Assembly (NCBI RefSeq): GCF_900187445.1
Contig: NZ_FYEB01000002.1
Location: forward strand, 275,511 to 339,510
Direction: 5' to 3'
DNA: 64,000 nucleotides
Origin: Pseudomonas sp. Irchel s3b2
GTDB taxonomy: Bacteria; Pseudomonadota; Gammaproteobacteria; Pseudomonadales; Pseudomonadaceae
This document shows positions 1 through 10,466 of this stretch, in pieces. Under the pieces are notes generated by a model. The model ran no database searches. It was not told where the DNA came from and saw only the letters and a list, made by a program, of their open reading frames with translations. How positions within the stretch are numbered: position 1 is the first letter of the stretch; every line of letters begins with the position of its first letter. The position numbers were made by a program, and so were the translations under genes.

Positions 1-89
1 GCTACGTCGCGGTCAAGCGGGCCGAGCATGAAAACTTCAAGCGCGTGATCAGTTCGTGGGAGCGGGAATTCCTGCTCTTCGCCGTCTGA
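1..89 (+). CDS. spuB: Glutamine synthetase family protein, C-terminus only (probable gamma-glutamylpolyamine ligase)
   Basis: Only the last 28 codons are in the window, in the frame beginning at base 3 and ending in TGA at 87-89. The tail contains EHENFKR and ends [10 protein letters not shown], which resembles the C-terminus of glutamine-synthetase-like enzymes that glutamylate polyamines. In PAO1 the gene directly before spuC is spuB, so position is the main reason for the name. The fragment carries no catalytic motif, so the exact substrate (putrescine or another polyamine) cannot be judged here. Confidence 0.6.
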   Translation, partial: YVAVKRAEHENFKRVISSWEREFLLFAV

Positions 90-97
90 TGCGCCGG

Positions 98-119
98 GCG
101 CGGCTGTAAATCGCCGCGC
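98..119 (+). other. Intercistronic hairpin between spuB and spuC
   Basis: A perfect 7-bp GC stem (GCGCGGC / GCCGCGC) with an 8-base loop lies in the 58-bp gap. It is followed by a C/T-mixed stretch rather than a T run, so it does not look like an efficient terminator. The spuC ribosome binding site (AAGGAG) follows further downstream. It may affect mRNA processing or stability; this is inference. Confidence 0.45.
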
Positions 120-147
120 CTTTCATTGGAATCCAAGGAGAATTCGC

Positions 148-1512
148 ATGACCAGCAACAACCCGCAAACCCGTGAATGGCAAGCCCTGAGCAGCGATCA
201 CCACCTGGCCCCGTTCAGCGACTTCAAGCAGCTGAAAGAGAAAGGCCCGCGGATCATCACCCATGCCAAGGGCGTTTACCTCTGGGACAGCGAAGGCAAC
301 AAGATCCTCGATGGCATGGCCGGCCTGTGGTGCGTCGCGATCGGTTACGGTCGTGATGAATTGGCCGATGCCGCCAGCAAGCAGATGCGCGAACTGCCTT
401 ATTACAACCTGTTCTTCCAGACGGCTCACCCGCCGGTGCTGGAGCTGGCCAAGGTGATTGCCGACGTTGCGCCTGAAGGCATGAATCACGTGTTCTTCAC
501 CGGCTCCGGTTCCGAAGGCAACGACACCATGCTGCGGATGGTTCGCCACTACTGGGCGATCAAGGGGCAGCCGAAGAAGAAAGTCATCATCAGTCGCAAG
601 AACGGCTATCACGGTTCCACCGTGGCCGGCGCGAGCCTGGGCGGCATGACGTACATGCACGAACAGGGCGACTTGCCGATCCCGGGCATCGTCCACATCG
701 CCCAGCCGTACTGGTTCGGCGAAGGCGGCGACATGACCCCGAACGAGTTCGGTATCTGGGCGGCCAATCAGCTGGAAGAGAAGATTCTGGAGGTCGGCGT
801 CGACAACGTCGGTGCCTTTATTGCCGAGCCGATCCAGGGCGCCGGCGGCGTGATCATTCCGCCAGACAGCTACTGGCCGCGCATCAAGGAAATCCTCGCC
901 AAATACGACATTCTGTTCGTGGCCGACGAAGTGATCTGCGGTTTCGGCCGCACCGGTGAATGGTTCGGTAGCGATTTCTATGACCTCAAACCCCACATGA
1001 TGACCATCGCCAAAGGCCTGACGTCCGGCTACATCCCTATGGGTGGCCTGATCGTGCATGACGACGTGGTCGAGGTACTCAACGAAGGCGGTGATTTCAA
1101 CCACGGTTTCACGTATTCCGGGCACCCGGTGGCCGCTGCGGTGGCGCTGGAAAACATCCGCATCCTGCGCGACGAGAAAATTGTCGAGCGCGTACGCACA
1201 GAAACGGCACCCTATTTGCAAAAGCGTCTACGGGAACTGAGCGATCACCCGTTGGTGGGGGAAGTGCGTGGGGTCGGTCTGTTGGGGGCCATCGAACTGG
1301 TTCAGGACAAAGCCACCCGCAAACGTCACGAAGGCAAGGGCGCCGGCATGATCTGCCGCACGTTCTGCTTCGAAAACGGCCTGATCATGCGCGCCGTCGG
1401 CGACACCATGATTATTGCTCCGCCACTGGTGATTACACCGGCTGAAATCGATGAGCTGGTAACAAAAGCACGTAAGTGCCTGGACCTGACCCTGAGTGCG
1501 TTACAGGGCTAA
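148..1512 (+). CDS. spuC: Putrescine/polyamine:pyruvate aminotransferase SpuC
   Basis: This 454-residue class III, PLP-dependent aminotransferase transfers the terminal amine of putrescine (and related amines) to pyruvate, giving an aminoaldehyde and alanine in the cytoplasm. The PLP-site block [15 protein letters not shown] is present with the Schiff-base lysine at about K289, and [14 protein letters not shown] precedes it as in the family. AAGGAG sits eight bases before the ATG. The gene lies between a glutamine-synthetase-like gene and the polyamine ABC transporter genes, as in the PAO1 spuABCDEFGH cluster, which supports the substrate. Other omega-aminotransferases share this fold, so the substrate call depends on context. 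Confidence 0.92.
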   Translation: MTSNNPQTREWQALSSDHHLAPFSDFKQLKEKGPRIITHAKGVYLWDSEGNKILDGMAGLWCVAIGYGRDELADAASKQMRELPYYNLFFQTAHPPVLELAKVIADVAPEGMNHVFFTGSGSEGNDTMLRMVRHYWAIKGQPKKKVIISRKNGYHGSTVAGASLGGMTYMHEQGDLPIPGIVHIAQPYWFGEGGDMTPNEFGIWAANQLEEKILEVGVDNVGAFIAEPIQGAGGVIIPPDSYWPRIKEILAKYDILFVADEVICGFGRTGEWFGSDFYDLKPHMMTIAKGLTSGYIPMGGLIVHDDVVEVLNEGGDFNHGFTYSGHPVAAAVALENIRILRDEKIVERVRTETAPYLQKRLRELSDHPLVGEVRGVGLLGAIELVQDKATRKRHEGKGAGMICRTFCFENGLIMRAVGDTMIIAPPLVITPAEIDELVTKARKCLDLTLSALQG

Positions 1513-1522
1513 GTGCTAGGCT

Positions 1523-1555
1523 CTGAGCGAGGTGTGAAGTGTGCACTTCGCTCAG
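1523..1555 (+). other. Intercistronic hairpin between spuC and spuD
   Basis: An imperfect stem of about 12 bp (5' arm CTGAGCGAGGTG, 3' arm CACTTCGCTCAG, one G-T wobble) lies in the 167-bp gap after spuC. No T run follows, so full termination is unlikely. Similar hairpins occur in the other gaps of this operon. A role in mRNA stability or partial attenuation is inferred. Confidence 0.5.
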
Positions 1556-1679
1556 TGCAAACAAAGGATGGGTCTTTCCTTGAAAGCCTGCCTTGGATCT
1601 TGCCAGACTAACGGTTGTTCGGATGCCCTGTAACAGGCCACTGAGCACGTGGTTAAAAAGAAAAACTGGAGCATTACCC

Positions 1680-2792
1680 ATGAAGGCATTAGGTATGAAG
1701 ATAGCTGGCAAGACCCTCCTCGCCATGTCCCTGATGGGCGTGATGGCGGGCGCCGTTCAGGCTGACGACAAAGTGCTGCACGTGTACAACTGGTCCGATT
1801 ACATCGCGCCGGATACCGTCAAGAAGTTCGAAGCCGAGTCGGGCATCAAAGTCGTCTACGACGTGTTCGACAGTAACGAAACCCTCGAAGCCAAGCTGTT
1901 GGCAGGCAAGTCCGGCTACGACATCGTCGTACCGTCGAACAACTTCCTGGCCAAGCAGATCAAGGCCGGTGTTTACCAGAAGCTGGACAAGTCCAAGCTG
2001 CCTAACTGGAAAAACCTGAACACGGACCTGCTCAAAGCGGTATCGGTGAGCGACCCGGGCAACGAACACGCGTTCCCTTACATGTGGGGTTCGATCGGTA
2101 TCGGCTTCAACGCCGAGAAGGTCAAGGCTGCACTGGGTGCCGATGCGCCAACCAACTCCTGGGACTTGCTGTTCAAACCTGAAAACGCTGCCAAGTTGAA
2201 GGCGTGCGGTATCAGCTTCCTCGATTCGCCAACCGAGATGATTCCGGTAGCGTTGCATTACCTGGGCTATCCAACCGACAGCCAGGACAAGAAACAACTG
2301 GCCGAAGCCGAAGCGCTGTTCCTGAAGATTCGTCCTTCGGTGGGCTACTTCCACTCGTCCAAGTACATCTCCGACCTGGCCAACGGCAACATCTGCGTCG
2401 CCGTGGGTTACTCCGGTGACATTTACCAGGCCAAGGCTCGCGCTGCTGAAGCCGGTGACAAGGTGAAAGTCAGTTACAACATTCCGAAAGAAGGTGCCGG
2501 TAGCTTCTACGACATGGTCGCCATCCCTAAAGATGCCGAAAACGTCGAAGGCGCCTACAAGTTCATGACCTTCCTGCAGAAGCCGGAAATCATGGCCGAA
2601 ATCACCAACGCCGTGCAATTCCCGAACGGCAACGCGGCGGCCACCCCTCTGGTCGATAAAGAAATCACCAGCGATCCAGGCATCTACCCGCCAGCGGAAG
2701 TGTTGGCCAAGCTGTACGCGATTGCCGACTTACCGGCCGCCACCCAGCGGATCCTGACGCGCAGCTGGACCAAGATCAAATCCGGTAAATAA
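1680..2792 (+). CDS. spuD: Periplasmic putrescine-binding protein SpuD
   Basis: A 370-residue solute-binding protein of the PotD/PotF family. It captures putrescine in the periplasm for the SpuFGH importer. The start at 1680 has GGAG eight bases upstream and gives a signal peptide ending near VQADDK; an upstream in-frame start at 1593 lacks this logic. Family blocks seen include [12 protein letters not shown] near the mature N-terminus, [43 protein letters not shown], and the C-terminal [11 protein letters not shown]. The following gene is a close paralogue (SpuE), and in PAO1 SpuD prefers putrescine while SpuE prefers spermidine. That division is assumed from order and similarity. Confidence 0.9.
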   Translation: MKALGMKIAGKTLLAMSLMGVMAGAVQADDKVLHVYNWSDYIAPDTVKKFEAESGIKVVYDVFDSNETLEAKLLAGKSGYDIVVPSNNFLAKQIKAGVYQKLDKSKLPNWKNLNTDLLKAVSVSDPGNEHAFPYMWGSIGIGFNAEKVKAALGADAPTNSWDLLFKPENAAKLKACGISFLDSPTEMIPVALHYLGYPTDSQDKKQLAEAEALFLKIRPSVGYFHSSKYISDLANGNICVAVGYSGDIYQAKARAAEAGDKVKVSYNIPKEGAGSFYDMVAIPKDAENVEGAYKFMTFLQKPEIMAEITNAVQFPNGNAAATPLVDKEITSDPGIYPPAEVLAKLYAIADLPAATQRILTRSWTKIKSGK

Positions 2793-2810
2793 GCCGGTTT
2801 GAGGTAACTA

Positions 2811-2845
2811 CCTGTTGCCGTCGCCTGCGCGGCGGCGGCAACAGG
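2811..2845 (+). other. Strong hairpin between spuD and spuE
   Basis: The two 15-base arms (2811-2825 and 2831-2845) pair completely apart from one T-G wobble, around the 5-base loop TGCGC. The stem is very GC-rich but is followed by GAAAATTAAA rather than T residues. In an operon of binding-protein genes followed by permease genes such a structure commonly protects the upstream mRNA from 3' exonucleases; that function is inferred. Confidence 0.7.
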
Positions 2846-2938
2846 GAAAATTAAATGTCAGAAAGTTTTGCTGGAACGGTTTTTCGAGGGTAAGTTGCGC
2901 GCCGGTTTTGTTGCCAGGCAGCCATGGCTGTCATGTAA

Positions 2939-4078
<1,140 letters not shown>

Positions 4079-4093
4079 CGTCAAACTATCCAG

Positions 4094-4113
4094 GTTCGCC
4101 ACGTTGAGCGAAC
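4094..4113 (+). other. Small hairpin between spuE and spuF
   Basis: A perfect 6-bp stem GTTCGC / GCGAAC with an 8-base loop lies in the 61-bp gap, extended by CAG/CTG pairing if one G is bulged. It is the weakest of four intercistronic hairpins in the operon and has no T run. Confidence 0.35.
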
Positions 4114-4139
4114 TGCAAATTCTGTTGGGAGTTTCGTAA

Positions 4140-5282
4140 ATGGCAGTTGCCTCCGGCGCCTATAAGAAAGCCCTCGAGGGCGACCAGACACCTAAACAGG
4201 TGCTGGTCAAAATCGACCGGGTCACGAAAAAGTTCGACGAGACGATTGCCGTGGACGACGTGTCCCTGGAAATCAAGAAAGGCGAAATCTTCGCCCTGCT
4301 CGGCGGCTCGGGTTCGGGCAAATCCACCTTGCTGCGGATGCTGGCAGGTTTCGAACGGCCCACGGAGGGGCGCATTTTCCTCGATGGCGTAGACATCACG
4401 GACATGCCGCCGTACGAGCGGCCGATCAACATGATGTTCCAGTCCTACGCCTTGTTCCCGCACATGACCGTGGCGCAGAACATCGCCTTCGGCCTCAAGC
4501 AGGACAAGATTCCGTCGGCTGAAGTCGACGCTCGCGTGGCCGAGATGCTCAAGCTGGTGCAGATGAGCCAGTACGCCAAGCGCAAACCCCATCAGTTGTC
4601 CGGTGGCCAGCGTCAGCGTGTGGCGCTGGCGCGTTCGTTGGCCAAGCGGCCGAAGCTGTTGCTGCTCGACGAACCGATGGGCGCGCTGGACAAGAAGCTG
4701 CGCTCGCAAATGCAGCTGGAACTGGTCGAGATCATCGAGCGGGTCGGCGTGACCTGCGTGATGGTGACCCACGACCAGGAAGAGGCCATGACCATGGCCG
4801 AGCGCATCGCGATCATGCACCTGGGCTGGATCGCCCAGATCGGCAGCCCGATCGACATCTACGAAACCCCGACCAGCCGTCTGGTCTGCGAATTCATCGG
4901 CAACGTCAACATCTTCGAAGGCGAAGTGGTGGACGACGCCGAGGGCCACGCGCTGATCACCTGCAAGGACCTGGACCGCAACATCTACGTGGGCCATGGC
5001 ATCAGCACGTCGGTGCAGGACAAATCCGTGACCTACGCGATCCGTCCGGAAAAACTGCTGGTAACGGCCGACATGCCGACCTGCGAACACAACTGGTCCA
5101 GCGGCAAGGTCCATGACATCGCCTATCTCGGCGGCCACTCGGTGTTCTACGTCGAATTGCCAAGCGGCAAGCTGGTGCAGTCCTTCGTCGCCAACGCCGA
5201 GCGCCGCGGCCAGCGCCCAACCTGGGGTGACCAGGTTTACGTGTACTGGGAAGACGACAGCGGCGTGGTACTTCGCTCATGA
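4140..5282 (+). CDS. spuF: Polyamine ABC transporter ATPase SpuF (PotA/PotG family)
   Basis: A 380-residue ATPase that powers polyamine import. Seen in order: Walker A GGSGSGKST (about 55-63), Q-loop near FQSYALFPHMT, signature LSGGQ (153-157), Walker B LLLLDEP (173-179) and the switch histidine in VTHDQEEA. A C-terminal regulatory TOBE-like domain of about 130 residues follows. GGGAG lies upstream of the ATG. Its stop overlaps the spuG start as ATGA, so translation is probably coupled. Confidence 0.93.
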   Translation: MAVASGAYKKALEGDQTPKQVLVKIDRVTKKFDETIAVDDVSLEIKKGEIFALLGGSGSGKSTLLRMLAGFERPTEGRIFLDGVDITDMPPYERPINMMFQSYALFPHMTVAQNIAFGLKQDKIPSAEVDARVAEMLKLVQMSQYAKRKPHQLSGGQRQRVALARSLAKRPKLLLLDEPMGALDKKLRSQMQLELVEIIERVGVTCVMVTHDQEEAMTMAERIAIMHLGWIAQIGSPIDIYETPTSRLVCEFIGNVNIFEGEVVDDAEGHALITCKDLDRNIYVGHGISTSVQDKSVTYAIRPEKLLVTADMPTCEHNWSSGKVHDIAYLGGHSVFYVELPSGKLVQSFVANAERRGQRPTWGDQVYVYWEDDSGVVLRS

Positions 5283-6199
5283 ACATGCGCAAACTCAAAC
5301 GCCGGCTCGATCGAATAATTCCCGGTGGCCGTCAGCTGGTCATCGGGGTTCCGTTCATCTGGCTGTTCCTGTTCTTCATGCTGCCGTTCTTCATCGTCTT
5401 GAAGATCAGCTTCGCCGAAGCCGACGTGGCCATTCCGCCATACACAGAGATCTACAGCTTCATCGACCAGAAGCTCCAGGTGCTGCTTAACCTGAGCAAC
5501 TACGCGATGCTCGGCGACGACGAGTTGTACATTGCCGCTTACCTCGGCTCGTTGAAGATGGCGCTGATCAGCACCGTCCTCTGTCTATTGATCGGCTACC
5601 CGATGGCCTACGCCATTGCCAGCGCCCGCAAAGAGCTGCAAACGGTGCTGGTGCTGCTGATCATGATGCCGACCTGGACCGCGATTCTGATCCGCGTGTA
5701 TGCGTGGATGGGCATTCTCAGCAACAACGGTCTGCTCAATGGTTTTCTGATGAGCATGGGCTGGATCGACGAGCCGCTGCAGATCCTCAACACCAACCTC
5801 GCGGTCTATATCGGGGTCGTTTACTCCTATCTGCCGTTCATGATCCTGCCGCTCTACGCCAACCTGGTCAAACACGACACCAGCCTGCTGGAAGCCGCAT
5901 CCGACCTGGGTTCGAGCACCTTCAACAGTTTCTGGAAGATCACCGTGCCGCTGTCGAAAAACGGCATCATCGCAGGCTGCATGCTGGTGTTCATCCCGGT
6001 GGTGGGCGAGTTCGTGATCCCGGAACTGCTCGGCGGTCCGGAAACCCTGATGATCGGTAAAGTGCTCTGGCAAGAATTCTTCAACAACCGTGACTGGCCG
6101 GTGGCATCAGCGCTTGCAGTGGTGATGCTGGCGATCCTGATTGTGCCGATCATCCTGTTCAACCGTAGTCAGGCCAAAGAAATGGAGGGCAAGGAATGA
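5279..6199 (+). CDS. spuG: Polyamine ABC transporter permease SpuG (PotB/PotH family)
   Basis: A 306-residue inner-membrane permease subunit with six predicted hydrophobic segments, the first near residues 22-42. The cytoplasmic coupling (EAA) loop is seen as LLEAASDLGSSTFNSFWKITVPLS. It starts within the spuF stop (ATGA) and ends in the same arrangement with spuH. It forms the translocation path with SpuH for putrescine and spermidine delivered by SpuD and SpuE. Confidence 0.92.
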   Translation: MNMRKLKRRLDRIIPGGRQLVIGVPFIWLFLFFMLPFFIVLKISFAEADVAIPPYTEIYSFIDQKLQVLLNLSNYAMLGDDELYIAAYLGSLKMALISTVLCLLIGYPMAYAIASARKELQTVLVLLIMMPTWTAILIRVYAWMGILSNNGLLNGFLMSMGWIDEPLQILNTNLAVYIGVVYSYLPFMILPLYANLVKHDTSLLEAASDLGSSTFNSFWKITVPLSKNGIIAGCMLVFIPVVGEFVIPELLGGPETLMIGKVLWQEFFNNRDWPVASALAVVMLAILIVPIILFNRSQAKEMEGKE

Positions 6200-7086
6200 A
6201 GCGCTTCCGTTTCTCAAGTTTCATGCTGGTAGCGGGTTTGCTGTTCATCTACGCGCCGATGCTGATCCTGGTGATCTACTCGTTCAACGCCTCGAAATTG
6301 GTGACGGTGTGGGGCGGCTGGTCGATCAAGTGGTACGTGGGCTTGATGGACAACACGCAACTGATGGGCTCGGTGGTGCGCTCGCTGGAAATCGCCTGCT
6401 ACACGGCGATTGCCGCGGTGGCACTGGGGACGCTGGCGGCCTTCGTGCTGACCCGCATCACCCACTTCAAGGGCCGCACGCTGTTCGGTGGTCTGGTCAC
6501 CGCGCCGCTGGTGATGCCGGAAGTGATCACCGGTCTGTCGCTGTTGCTGCTGTTCGTGGCCATGGCGCAGATGATCGGTTGGCCACAGGAGCGCGGCATC
6601 GTCACCATCTGGATCGCCCACACTACGTTCTGTGCGGCGTATGTGGCGGTGGTGGTGTCGGCGCGCTTGCGTGAGCTGGACCTGTCGATTGAAGAAGCGG
6701 CCATGGACCTCGGTGCGCGGCCGTGGAAGGTGTTCTTCCTGATCACCATTCCAATGATCGCGCCGTCGCTGGCGGCGGGTGGGATGATGTCGTTCGCCTT
6801 GTCTCTGGATGACCTGGTGCTGGCGAGCTTCGTGTCCGGTCCGGGTTCCACGACCCTGCCGATGGAAGTGTTCTCGGCGGTGCGCCTGGGCGTGAAGCCT
6901 GAGATCAACGCCGTGGCCAGCCTGATTCTGCTGGCGGTGTCGCTGGTGACATTCCTGGTCTGGTACTTCAGCCGTCGTGCCGAAGAGATTCGCAAGCGTG
7001 CGATCCAGCAGGCCATCGAAGAAGGCGCCGCCGACTCCTGGAAACAACCGGACGTGCGCCGGGCGCAGGCGCCGGAAGCGGCTTAA
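6196..7086 (+). CDS. spuH: Polyamine ABC transporter permease SpuH (PotC/PotI family)
   Basis: A 296-residue permease, the partner of SpuG. It has six hydrophobic segments, and the coupling loop reads IEEAAMDLGARPWKVFFLITIPMI. The C-terminus is a charged cytoplasmic tail (RAEEIRKRAIQQAIEEG). The ATG overlaps the spuG stop by four bases. It is the last gene of the operon; a REP doublet rather than a clear intrinsic terminator follows. Confidence 0.92.
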   Translation: MKRFRFSSFMLVAGLLFIYAPMLILVIYSFNASKLVTVWGGWSIKWYVGLMDNTQLMGSVVRSLEIACYTAIAAVALGTLAAFVLTRITHFKGRTLFGGLVTAPLVMPEVITGLSLLLLFVAMAQMIGWPQERGIVTIWIAHTTFCAAYVAVVVSARLRELDLSIEEAAMDLGARPWKVFFLITIPMIAPSLAAGGMMSFALSLDDLVLASFVSGPGSTTLPMEVFSAVRLGVKPEINAVASLILLAVSLVTFLVWYFSRRAEEIRKRAIQQAIEEGAADSWKQPDVRRAQAPEAA

Positions 7087-7152
7087 AACCGCTGACTTTA
7101 TGCTTCAGAATTTTGCGGCGATGGTAAGGCCAGATGTGTATTGGTCTTAAGG

Positions 7153-7249
7153 GCCTCTTCGAGGGCAAGCCTCGCTCCTACGGTTTTGTGTCGTTCACAC
7201 AATGACGATCTACCCAAAACCGTAGGAGCGAGGCTTGCCCGCGAAGGCG
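7153..7249. repeat. REP doublet (GAGGCTTGCCCGCGAA type)
   Basis: Two inverted copies of the Pseudomonas REP core GTAGGAGCGAGGCTTGCCC face each other across a short spacer, between the convergent spuH and hacB genes. The left arm lacks the GCG of CGCGGG. Such REPINs can fold into hairpins in RNA from either strand. Confidence 0.9.
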
Positions 7250-7269
7250 TCAGCCCGGCTAACAAAAAT

Positions 7270-9681
7270 CTACTGCGCAGCCCGCGCTGGCAACAGCTTC
7301 AACGTACTGCGGGTATTGGCCGTCACTTCTTCATCATTGAAATGCGCCTGGTAGTAAACTCCTTCGATATACGCCTCGGCCTGATCGGCATAGTGGTTGT
7401 CGAAGGGCACACCGCTCTGGCCGACCGGGTTGATGGTCAGGCTGTGGGCCGGGTCGGCGAAGTCGATCAGCCGTCGCGTCGATGGGCCGTAAGTCACAGG
7501 CCACGGTGCCGGACCGATCTTGGCCGAGAGGTTGTTCGGCACTTCATGGGTGCCGGGCGCCGCGAATGGCCCGACGTTGAAGATCCGCTCCAGCAGTTTC
7601 TGCGTCCCCAGCGGATGCCCATGAGTCAGAGTGTGCGCCTTGCCCCACTGCCATTGTGTGTAATCAGCGCCCAAGGTGGTCTTGAGATGAGCCATGCTCG
7701 CTTGCCAGGCAACCTTGACCGTATCGGCGCGGGTTTCCTTGCCGGGGGTGTTGCGGTTGTCCCACCACGGTGAGTCGGCGGAGGCCGCCAGACGCGGCAG
7801 TGCGGCATCAATCACCCGGGTCGGGAGCAGCGTTTCGAAGAAATCATTACCCAGTTCATCGCGCATTGCCGCGTCGGTGAGGTTGAACAAGAACTGGTTG
7901 AACAGAGTGGCGCTGATGGAGTCCAGCGGGTAATCACCGCTCCACTGCGCCAGTTGTTCCACCCATTTCAGCTCGGCGGGATCGCTCACCACTTCACGCA
8001 GTACTGGTAGCAACGGCGCCAGCAAACGCGGACCGTAGTCGGTGGTGGTGCCCAGTTGCAGCTTCTGGTTGGCCTCGTTGTCCCACTTCACGTTCTTGTC
8101 GCTGAGTTGACGATTGAGCTGCTGACCGCGATCGGCGAGATTGTAGTAACCGGGAATCTCCAGGCCAGTCGGTGATACTGGCTGGAAGTTGGCCGAGACG
8201 ATATAGCCTCGCGCCGGGTTCTCTTCCTGTGGGTTGGCGCTGAACGGATAAAACCCTTCCATGTCCGCTTCAGAGGTACTGCCATCGAGGATGAAGCCGG
8301 GCTTCACTCCGGCCGGACGTTTAGGCAACAGCGCCGAGGCCCACCAACCGATGTCGCCCTTGGCATTGGCGTAGACGATGTTCAGCCCCGGAGCCTGAAC
8401 CTTGGCCGACGCGGCGCGGGCCTTGGCCAGCGTGTCGGCGCGGTTGAGCTGGTAGAAACCGTCGAGGATCGGATTCGGCGTCTCGAGGAAGGCCCACCAC
8501 ATCGCGACCGGTGTCTTGCCGGCGGCAGTGCCAAGCGCATCGTTGATGATCGGACCGTGGGGCGATTGGCGCAGGGTCAGCGTGACCGGTGACTGGCCTT
8601 TGACCGCGATCTGTTGTTCGGTGTTGACCATGTCGACCCATTGGCCGCGATACCAGACCTGATTCGGGTTGTCCGGGTTGACCTTCTCGGCGATCAGGTC
8701 CAGATCGTCGTTCTGGAACATCGTCAGGCTCCAGCCGAAGTCCAGGTTGTGGCCAAGAAACGCAAACGGCACCAGCGCCTGATGGTAGCCATAGAGCTCG
8801 AAGCCCGGCGCCGACAGGTGCGCTTCGTACCACACCGACGGCACCGAGAAGCGAATGTGCGGATCACCGGCCAGCAGCGGCTTGCCGCTTTTGCTGCGGT
8901 TGCCGGAAATCACCCAGGCATTGCTGCCTTCGAATTGCGGCAGACCGTTGTCGGCCAAGGCTTGCTCACTCAAACGGGCGAGGGCGTTCAGACCCTTCCA
9001 GTCATTGGCGGTGAGAGCCGGCGCAGGGTTGGTCCGCCCTTTGGCCAGCACGCCCTTGGGCTGCCAGTCCAGATCGAAGATGTTCAGGTACTCGGCGCCC
9101 AGTTGGTCGCGCACATAGGTCAGCAAGGGTTCGGTGCGAAATGCCGCGGCAAAGCTGTAGGCCATGTAGCCGGCGATGCTGATGCTGTCTTCGGCGGTGA
9201 AAGGGCGCTTGGGAATTCCCAGCACATCGAACTCTACCGGCGCAGCGTGGCTGTCCTGATATTGATTGATGCCGTCCAGATAGGCTTGCAGGGCCTTCCA
9301 CGCCGGCGACTGACGATCCAGCGCGGCCACGTAACTTTCAGCCCGTTCGCGGATGCGCAAGCTGCGAAACAGTTTGTCGGTGTCGATCAGTTTCGGGCCG
9401 AGGACCTCGGCCAGCTCACCACGGGCCAGGCGCCGCATGGCTTCCATTTGGAACAGTCGGTCCTGGGCGTGCACGTAGCCGAGGGCGCGGTAGAGGTCGG
9501 TTTCGTTTTCGGCACGGATATGCGGCACGCCGCGCACGTCGTAGCGCACGGTCACCGAACCTTGCAGGTGTTGCAATTGCACCTGGCCCTGGCGCGTCGG
9601 TTGCTTGCTGTACACGTACCAGCCGCCCCCGGCGACGAGCACGACGATCAGCAAGGCAAGTACGGTCAGGGCGCGTTTCAT
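7270..9681 (-). CDS. hacB: Penicillin acylase family protein, probable acyl-homoserine lactone acylase (HacB-like)
   Basis: An 803-residue Ntn-hydrolase precursor. The start at 9681 has AAGGAG six bases upstream and gives an N-terminal hydrophobic segment LTVLALLIVVLVAGGGWYVY, so the protein is exported. The precursor is expected to cleave itself before S253 in the block EGSNAWVISG, making S253 the N-terminal nucleophile of the beta chain; a spacer peptide probably precedes it. Gene order matches PAO1, where PA0305 (HacB) follows spuH (PA0304). The family also includes QuiP, PvdQ and beta-lactam acylases, so AHL substrates are inferred from synteny. Confidence 0.8.
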   Translation of the reverse strand: MKRALTVLALLIVVLVAGGGWYVYSKQPTRQGQVQLQHLQGSVTVRYDVRGVPHIRAENETDLYRALGYVHAQDRLFQMEAMRRLARGELAEVLGPKLIDTDKLFRSLRIRERAESYVAALDRQSPAWKALQAYLDGINQYQDSHAAPVEFDVLGIPKRPFTAEDSISIAGYMAYSFAAAFRTEPLLTYVRDQLGAEYLNIFDLDWQPKGVLAKGRTNPAPALTANDWKGLNALARLSEQALADNGLPQFEGSNAWVISGNRSKSGKPLLAGDPHIRFSVPSVWYEAHLSAPGFELYGYHQALVPFAFLGHNLDFGWSLTMFQNDDLDLIAEKVNPDNPNQVWYRGQWVDMVNTEQQIAVKGQSPVTLTLRQSPHGPIINDALGTAAGKTPVAMWWAFLETPNPILDGFYQLNRADTLAKARAASAKVQAPGLNIVYANAKGDIGWWASALLPKRPAGVKPGFILDGSTSEADMEGFYPFSANPQEENPARGYIVSANFQPVSPTGLEIPGYYNLADRGQQLNRQLSDKNVKWDNEANQKLQLGTTTDYGPRLLAPLLPVLREVVSDPAELKWVEQLAQWSGDYPLDSISATLFNQFLFNLTDAAMRDELGNDFFETLLPTRVIDAALPRLAASADSPWWDNRNTPGKETRADTVKVAWQASMAHLKTTLGADYTQWQWGKAHTLTHGHPLGTQKLLERIFNVGPFAAPGTHEVPNNLSAKIGPAPWPVTYGPSTRRLIDFADPAHSLTINPVGQSGVPFDNHYADQAEAYIEGVYYQAHFNDEEVTANTRSTLKLLPARAAQ

Positions 9682-9789
9682 GGTGACTCCTTGTTCTTTC
9701 GGGATTGCCGCCCATGTGGGCTGCAAACGTGTAGCACAGACCTCCTGTGCCGGGCATCACGGTCCTGGAAAAGTCAGGAATGCCTTACT

Positions 9790-10368
9790 TCACTTCACTT
9801 CGTTCGGCCACGGGCAGTAGCAACCCACCGCCAGTGTGTGCGTTGCATTCACCGTCCGGCCTTCGTTCAGCGCTTGCAGGATGGGCTCGATAAAACTGTT
9901 GCTCGAGTTGCAGGTCAGGCCTTCGCTGTACGGACCGAAATACGCCAGCCTGCCACTGCGGTCCCAGATCGCCACCGCTGGGCTGGCAGGGATCTGTTCA
10001 GAGCCTGGCAGGACAGTGATGGTTTTGAGGCGACTCAACGTGCTGGGCAATTGACCATGGCTGCCGGGCTTTTGGACCGCATAGAACTCGACGCCTTGTG
10101 GTGCATACTGCTCAACCAGTTCGGTCAGGTGTTGTTGGTTGCCGACATTGCACGGGCAAGCCGGGTCCCAGAAGTGCACCAGGCGAATGGCGCCGGGGCC
10201 GGCGAGTTCGTCCGGCAGGCGCAAGGGGTCGCCGGAGAACACCGCAGTGTGCGAACTGAAGGTGCGCAGATAGCGCCCCTGAAACCAGTCATAGGCGGCC
10301 CACAGCACGCCGGCACACACAAGGGCGAGCAGGCTGGCAAGCAGTGTGGTGCGGTAGGCCGGGCGCAT
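9790..10368 (-). CDS. Thioredoxin-like fold protein (DUF6436 type), membrane anchored
   Basis: A 192-residue protein with an N-terminal hydrophobic segment (about 8-24) and a periplasmic domain. HFWDPACPCNVGNQQHL resembles the thioredoxin active-site region, with CPC in place of CxxC, followed by NVG. A second cysteine cluster (VGCYCPW) lies at the C-terminus. The matching family in pseudomonads is annotated as DUF6436. A redox or thiol role is plausible but not shown. It is transcribed towards hacB with about 110 bp between them. Confidence 0.7.
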   Translation of the reverse strand: MRPAYRTTLLASLLALVCAGVLWAAYDWFQGRYLRTFSSHTAVFSGDPLRLPDELAGPGAIRLVHFWDPACPCNVGNQQHLTELVEQYAPQGVEFYAVQKPGSHGQLPSTLSRLKTITVLPGSEQIPASPAVAIWDRSGRLAYFGPYSEGLTCNSSNSFIEPILQALNEGRTVNATHTLAVGCYCPWPNEVK

Positions 10369-10466
10369 GGGGTTTCAATCCTCGAAGGTCGGCTAGCTTG
10401 CCATGCTTGCCGCGACAGATGAATATCGCAGGCCCATAAAGTCCGTTTCGCGCTCTGGAATAGCCC

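Noticed and set aside
49..1221. Long open frame on the minus strand opposite spuC (390 codons)
   Set aside because: It is antisense to a confident aminotransferase gene, has no recognisable domain, and is a shadow of high-GC codon use.
1593..1679. Upstream extension of spuD
   Set aside because: It would put 29 hydrophilic residues before the signal peptide; the ATG at 1680 has a good ribosome binding site and the family N-terminus.
8614..10422. 602-codon plus-strand frame opposite hacB
   Set aside because: Antisense to a well-supported acylase; its composition (many H, Q, R, V) is that of a shadow frame.
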